NCBI GenBank assembly: GCA_023400335.1
Contig: JAEXFF010000094.1
Location: 1-9,831 of the forward strand
From: Bacteroidota bacterium
GTDB lineage: Bacteria > Bacteroidota > Bacteroidia > Bacteroidales > Marinifilaceae
Reading direction: 5' to 3'
Length of the DNA stretch: 9,831 bases
Part shown: piece by piece, positions 6,843-9,831 of the stretch
How the letters are laid out: each line of letters begins with the position of its first letter
How positions within the stretch are numbered: the stretch's first letter is position 1
Notes under the pieces: model-generated
Told to the model about the DNA's origin: nothing
The model's input: the letters and a program-made list of their open reading frames with translations, nothing else
Database searches by the model: none
Made by a program: the position numbers and the translations under genes

Positions 6843-7739
6843 CTACTTTACCCTTAATTTCAAACCGGCCCGGATGGTATCGAACTTTAAATCCAGCAGG
6901 CTTCTCATTTCTCCTGCCATACAAAAACCACAGCGATCGCAAAGGCCCGCCGCTTTTCCCTGACATTCTGCCAATCTTTGCCCATCGGGTAAAATAAAAT
7001 TAGATACCCAACATTGTTTCCGGAAATGATTATGCCGCATTAAGCGCAGGCCTGATACAGAATTCATAATGGGGTAACCGGCTTTCTTTAACCGTATCAC
7101 TTCATCTATAATCTCTGCCCGTACTCCCCAGTTTACCATTAAGTTCTCCGTCCCTTCAAAAGGGGTATGAAAATTTATTGATATTAACTGAATATAAGGA
7201 TTACTCCGCACAAATTCTATCGTTTCCCTGACAGAAGGATGATTCAGCCGATTTACAACCATGTTGACACTTAAGGCCGGATGACCGCATTCACTGATAT
7301 TTTTAATCAAACGGGCAAAAGTACCTTCTCCACGGATCTGATCGTGATATTTTCCAATACCATCCAAACTGACCCATATCGAATCCGCTTCACATCCTTT
7401 AAAAGGGATCTGGGCATTTGTAGTGACTGTGACAGAAAAAAATCCAATTTTCCGGGCTAATCTCACTAAATCATTAATATCTTTTTCCCCGTCTTTCCAA
7501 ATCATAGGTTCTCCTCCCTCAAAATCTACAAACCGGGCCCCTTGAGCAAAAGAATACGCAAGTTCCTCCTGTATCTGTCCGTATGTTTTAATATGCGGAT
7601 GTTCTTTCCGGTAAATACTACAATGCCGGCAAGCCAAATTACATTGATCCGAAATAAACAAAACGGTCTGTAAAGGCTTTTTTACTTTTCCAAATTTAGC
7701 CCGGAAAAACCAGGAAGAAAGATACATTAATCGTCCCAT
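6843..7739 (-). CDS. radical SAM enzyme with C-terminal cysteine cluster
   Basis: This is a 298-residue radical SAM protein. The [4Fe-4S] motif CNLACRHC (C33, C37, C40) follows the first strand, GGEP lies at 75-78, and SVTVTTNAQ and WVSLDG mark later barrel strands. The C-terminus carries five more cysteines (C243, C259, C267, C270, C273; the last three as CDRCGFC). They recall the auxiliary-cluster regions of SPASM/twitch proteins, though the spacing does not fit the standard SPASM formula. No cobalamin-binding domain is present. The substrate is unknown; a peptide, lipid or quinone modification is possible. An AAGGA box 9 nt upstream and an in-frame TAA before it fix the ATG start. It follows the UbiA-family gene by 103 bp with no consensus promoter between, so it is probably the last gene of that transcript, convergent with mutL. 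Confidence 0.92.
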   Translation of the reverse strand: MGRLMYLSSWFFRAKFGKVKKPLQTVLFISDQCNLACRHCSIYRKEHPHIKTYGQIQEELAYSFAQGARFVDFEGGEPMIWKDGEKDINDLVRLARKIGFFSVTVTTNAQIPFKGCEADSIWVSLDGIGKYHDQIRGEGTFARLIKNISECGHPALSVNMVVNRLNHPSVRETIEFVRSNPYIQLISINFHTPFEGTENLMVNWGVRAEIIDEVIRLKKAGYPIMNSVSGLRLMRHNHFRKQCWVSNFILPDGQRLAECQGKAAGLCDRCGFCMAGEMRSLLDLKFDTIRAGLKLRVK

Positions 7740-7748
7740 ATTTTTAAA

Positions 7749-7753
7749 TCCTT
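7749..7753 (-). promoter_or_regulatory. Shine-Dalgarno-like AAGGA of the radical SAM gene
   Basis: Read on the minus strand, AAGGA lies 9 nt upstream of the ATG at 7739, and an in-frame TAA (7757-7755) closes the frame upstream. Together they decide the start. It stands out because the other genes here show only A-rich leaders. Confidence 0.6.
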
Positions 7754-7759
7754 TTTATT

Positions 7760-7781
7760 TTAGCCGATAAAAAGCGGCTAA
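7760..7781 (-). other. 7-bp stem-loop between the prenyltransferase and radical SAM genes
   Basis: TTAGCCG and CGGCTAA are perfect complements separated by 8 nt, about 20 bp before the radical SAM start. On the minus strand it is followed by AAAATAAAA, so it is not a terminator for the prenyltransferase transcript. On the plus strand it is followed by ATTTTTCCC, but no plus-strand gene needs it. It may be an mRNA processing or stability element near the ribosome-binding site. A nearby perfect palindrome, AGCCGGCT (7815-7822), shares the AGCCG core. Confidence 0.55.
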
Positions 7782-7842
7782 TTTTTCCCATACATCCATT
7801 CCCAATGAAATGCCAGCCGGCTATAAATACCTACCGAAGCAG

Positions 7843-8838
7843 CTATACTTTATATACCACATTCAATATCAGAATAACCAGACAAAAGAAAGAAAGCAAA
7901 TTACGGGCCAAATACCATCGAATCATAAACCATTCAATTCCCGCCCCTTTTATTCTTTCCCAATTGTTCATCGGCCCCATCCAAAAATAACGGTTAATTT
8001 CTTTACCCGGACAACGTATATATTGTAACATGAAGTAAAATAACCCAAAAGCCATAGGAAACACCAACATCACCCACCAATAGTAAAGTGGCAGACAAAA
8101 AGTCATAATCCCAAAGATGATAAACCCGAAAGGCAAAAACAGGAAACCGGTTAAGATCCACAACATCGCCTTTTTATTATTCAACAATACGGCCAAAGTC
8201 ATTTTACCGGCTTGTTTGTCCGGTTCAAAGTCCATTATAGAATGAGTATACAGAATATTTGCTACCAGTAATCCTATCGGTACAGATACCAGAATAACAG
8301 AAATATCCAATTGTCCGCAGGCAGAATAATAAACACCTGCCATCAATAAAGGACCGAACATAAATCCGACCTGTAACTCACCCAATCCCCTATAACTCAA
8401 ACGCAAGGGATTACCGGAATAGGAAAGTCCCAAAAAAGCGGCAATCAGACCTATATAGAAAATAACCTCTCCTCTTTTGAAAAACAGCACAATACCAATA
8501 ACGGACGCCAACAGACAAAATACCATGCAAGCATTCCGCAATTGCCGGACTGTAGCGGCGCCGGAAGTCAGATAACTACATTTAGCAATACGGGCCCGTA
8601 TGCCAGCCCGGGCCATTTTATCCCGATAAGCCGTCTCCTTTCTTCGATAATCAAAATAATCATCCCATAAATTTAAGCCCAAATGTCCCAGAGCTACGCC
8701 CAATACAGCTAAAACGGACAAGCCCACAGAAAAACCCGGCTGACGGAAAGCCATGACAACAGCTAATAAAGCCGGCATTAAACTCTGCGGCAACGCATTA
8801 GAACGTGAATTCCGAATCCAGAAACGAATTGTATTCAT
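7843..8838 (-). CDS. UbiA-superfamily prenyltransferase (MenA-like)
   Basis: This is a 331-residue integral membrane enzyme with about eight or nine hydrophobic helices. UbiA proteins transfer a polyprenyl chain from its diphosphate to an aromatic or other acceptor. Both Asp-rich motifs that bind Mg-diphosphate are present: N56-LW-DD-YF-D63 (NxxDDxxD) and D203-FEP-D207 followed by KQAGK. The sequence TSGAATVRQL after the first motif, and the order of motifs, fit the MenA/UbiA group more than heme O synthase. The acceptor cannot be read: 1,4-dihydroxy-2-naphthoate (menaquinone) is one option, but the radical SAM neighbour suggests a more specialised product. The ATG at 8838 has only an A-rich leader. 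A 217-bp gap separates it from the thioredoxin-like gene upstream; I found no consensus promoter there. Confidence 0.9.
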   Translation of the reverse strand: MNTIRFWIRNSRSNALPQSLMPALLAVVMAFRQPGFSVGLSVLAVLGVALGHLGLNLWDDYFDYRRKETAYRDKMARAGIRARIAKCSYLTSGAATVRQLRNACMVFCLLASVIGIVLFFKRGEVIFYIGLIAAFLGLSYSGNPLRLSYRGLGELQVGFMFGPLLMAGVYYSACGQLDISVILVSVPIGLLVANILYTHSIMDFEPDKQAGKMTLAVLLNNKKAMLWILTGFLFLPFGFIIFGIMTFCLPLYYWWVMLVFPMAFGLFYFMLQYIRCPGKEINRYFWMGPMNNWERIKGAGIEWFMIRWYLARNLLSFFCLVILILNVVYKV

Positions 8839-9055
8839 TTTCTTTATTTTAAAATCAGTTATCCCCTTTCAATCAGATTTTGCAGACAGCTTATTTTTAA
8901 AGATTTGCCTTTCACTGACATTGTGGCTTTCCGGGCATTTACAATTTAAGACTCTTCTTATTTTTCTGCAAAGGACGGCTTTTTTCAGCAATTAACAAAG
9001 TATTCTTTCTGAAGATACAACATATTCCCTCAAAACTCTTTTAAATTCCAACAAC
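8839..9055. other. intergenic gap, nothing definite
   Basis: This is 217 bp of AT-rich DNA between the thioredoxin-like gene and the prenyltransferase gene, both on the minus strand. No ORF with a credible protein, no RNA gene, no T-tract hairpin and no exact Bacteroidetes promoter is seen. The nearest promoter-like string on the minus strand, TACTTTG, has the TA one base too close to the TTTG. Confidence 0.5.
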
Positions 9056-9831
9056 TTACAGAACTTGCTGTAAAAGACGGGCAGTAGCCGGATCTGCCGG
9101 AGAAGTCATATCTGCTTTTACAATCTTTCCTTCAGGATCAATGAGGACAAAATAAGGCAATTGACGGGCCTGATAAAAATCAATTTGTTGCATAACGTCT
9201 TTTCCAAACAGTTGAATACCGTGTATCTCATGAAGAACCATAAATTTCTTCCAAACCTTTTCTTCCTGATCCGTAGAAATACCGATAAAACAAATAGGTT
9301 TATTTTTCCATTTCCGCTCCATTTCTTTCAGGGAAAGCAAACTTTTGACGGAAGAAGCACAAGACGTATTCCAAAAACACAGGTATACAAATTTTCCCCT
9401 GAAATCCCTGAGCCGGATATCAACTGAATCAGCATTTATACAATTAAAATCAAAAGCAGGCGCCCCGGAAGCTTTTTTTCGCCACTTTTCACATAACTGT
9501 CTGAAACGTTCTCTTTTTTCCGGATTTTTTACTTTTGCTTCATAGTAAGGCAATAACTGTTCCAAACATTCAATCCCCTTCCGACTGACGTAATCAGAAA
9601 TATAATGATCTGTCAGGAACTCTGCAAGTTGTGGACGGGCAACCGAATGGTGTATGCATTCCAATTCTGCCAGCAAAATTTCAAAATCAGTGTTTCCGGA
9701 AAGTCCGTTATTGCTATATGCTTCTACCCATCCCAATAAAGCCTGACGGTAATCCTCGTATTCCAATAATCCTTTTTCCTGCTTAATTAAAATCCGGAGG
9801 TAATCTCTGTATACTTCTGAAGGCTTATAGG
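9056..9831 (-). CDS. thioredoxin-fold (TlpA/AhpC-like) protein with CxxS site, 5' end missing
   Basis: The frame is open from the window edge, giving 257 visible residues. A TTG at 9766 lies inside the coding region and is not the start, because 21 further sense codons precede it and no ATG is seen. The first 120 or so residues are helical, polar and unassigned. The C-terminal part is a thioredoxin fold: a GAPAFDF lead-in, GKFVYLCFWNTSC, CFIGISTDQEE, and a cis-Pro loop in QLPYFVLIDPEGKIV. The expected WxxxCxxC active site reads W-N-T-S-C-A-S-S: the nucleophilic Cys is kept (codon 9359-9361) and the resolving Cys is Ser (codon 9350-9352). Bacteroidota carry many TlpA-like proteins of this layout, usually envelope-located disulfide reductases or lipoproteins. 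Any signal peptide lies outside the window. Confidence 0.88.
   Translation of the reverse strand, partial: YKPSEVYRDYLRILIKQEKGLLEYEDYRQALLGWVEAYSNNGLSGNTDFEILLAELECIHHSVARPQLAEFLTDHYISDYVSRKGIECLEQLLPYYEAKVKNPEKRERFRQLCEKWRKKASGAPAFDFNCINADSVDIRLRDFRGKFVYLCFWNTSCASSVKSLLSLKEMERKWKNKPICFIGISTDQEEKVWKKFMVLHEIHGIQLFGKDVMQQIDFYQARQLPYFVLIDPEGKIVKADMTSPADPATARLLQQVL

Noticed and set aside
6752..6997. 81-codon + strand ORF starting at an ATGA overlap with the mutL stop
   Set aside because: Most of it is antisense to the 3' end of the radical SAM gene, its composition is Pro-rich and unlike a folded protein, and the ATG falls in the mutL stop-codon hairpin. Best explained as a shadow frame.
7805..8028. 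Two overlapping + strand ORFs of 61 and 72 codons
   Set aside because: Antisense to the 3' end of the prenyltransferase gene, with no start context or protein-like pattern.
9764..9766. TTG as the start codon of the thioredoxin-like gene
   Set aside because: The frame stays open upstream for 21 more sense codons to the window edge, so the gene is simply cut by the window and the true start is outside.

Overview
The window looks like a Bacteroidota chromosome, most likely order Bacteroidales. The evidence is: a textbook Bacteroidetes-type promoter (TTTG-N19-TATCTTTG) in front of a tRNA-Ala gene; weak, A-rich ribosome-binding regions at most genes; moderate-to-low GC; and the gene run rhomboid - rhomboid - endonuclease/exonuclease/phosphatase close to mutL, a neighbourhood I associate with this order. 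The genus cannot be fixed from the sequence. I see no transposase, integrase, CRISPR array, phage gene or toxin-antitoxin pair, so this appears to be core chromosome rather than an accessory island.

Region 1 (1-3098, + strand): the last 24 codons of an unrecognised gene with a Lys/Pro/Gln-rich tail, then two intramembrane rhomboid proteases, each with an intact Ser/His pair, then a membrane-anchored endonuclease/exonuclease/phosphatase-family protein. The spacing (24, 155 and 21 bp) suggests one or two transcripts.

Region 2 (3127-3291, + strand): a self-contained tRNA-Ala(GGC) unit with its own promoter, an encoded CCA end, and a strong intrinsic terminator starting at the CCA.

Region 3 (3327-6755, + strand): a polytopic membrane protein of the lysylphosphatidylglycerol-synthase/flippase-like family, a 106-residue single-pass membrane protein of unknown function, and mutL. 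The mutL gene carries a C8 tract whose slippage in either direction would stop translation almost at once. It ends in a perfect 12-bp inverted repeat whose 4-nt loop holds the stop codon.

Region 4 (6843-9831, - strand, convergent with mutL): in order of transcription, the 3' part of a thioredoxin-fold (TlpA/AhpC-like) protein with CxxS in place of CxxC, then a UbiA-superfamily prenyltransferase, then a radical SAM enzyme with extra C-terminal cysteines. The prenyltransferase and radical SAM genes are 103 bp apart and may act in one pathway, perhaps making or modifying a prenylated lipid or quinone. That is inference. This pair is the best candidate in the window for undescribed biochemistry, but nothing here proves a new system.
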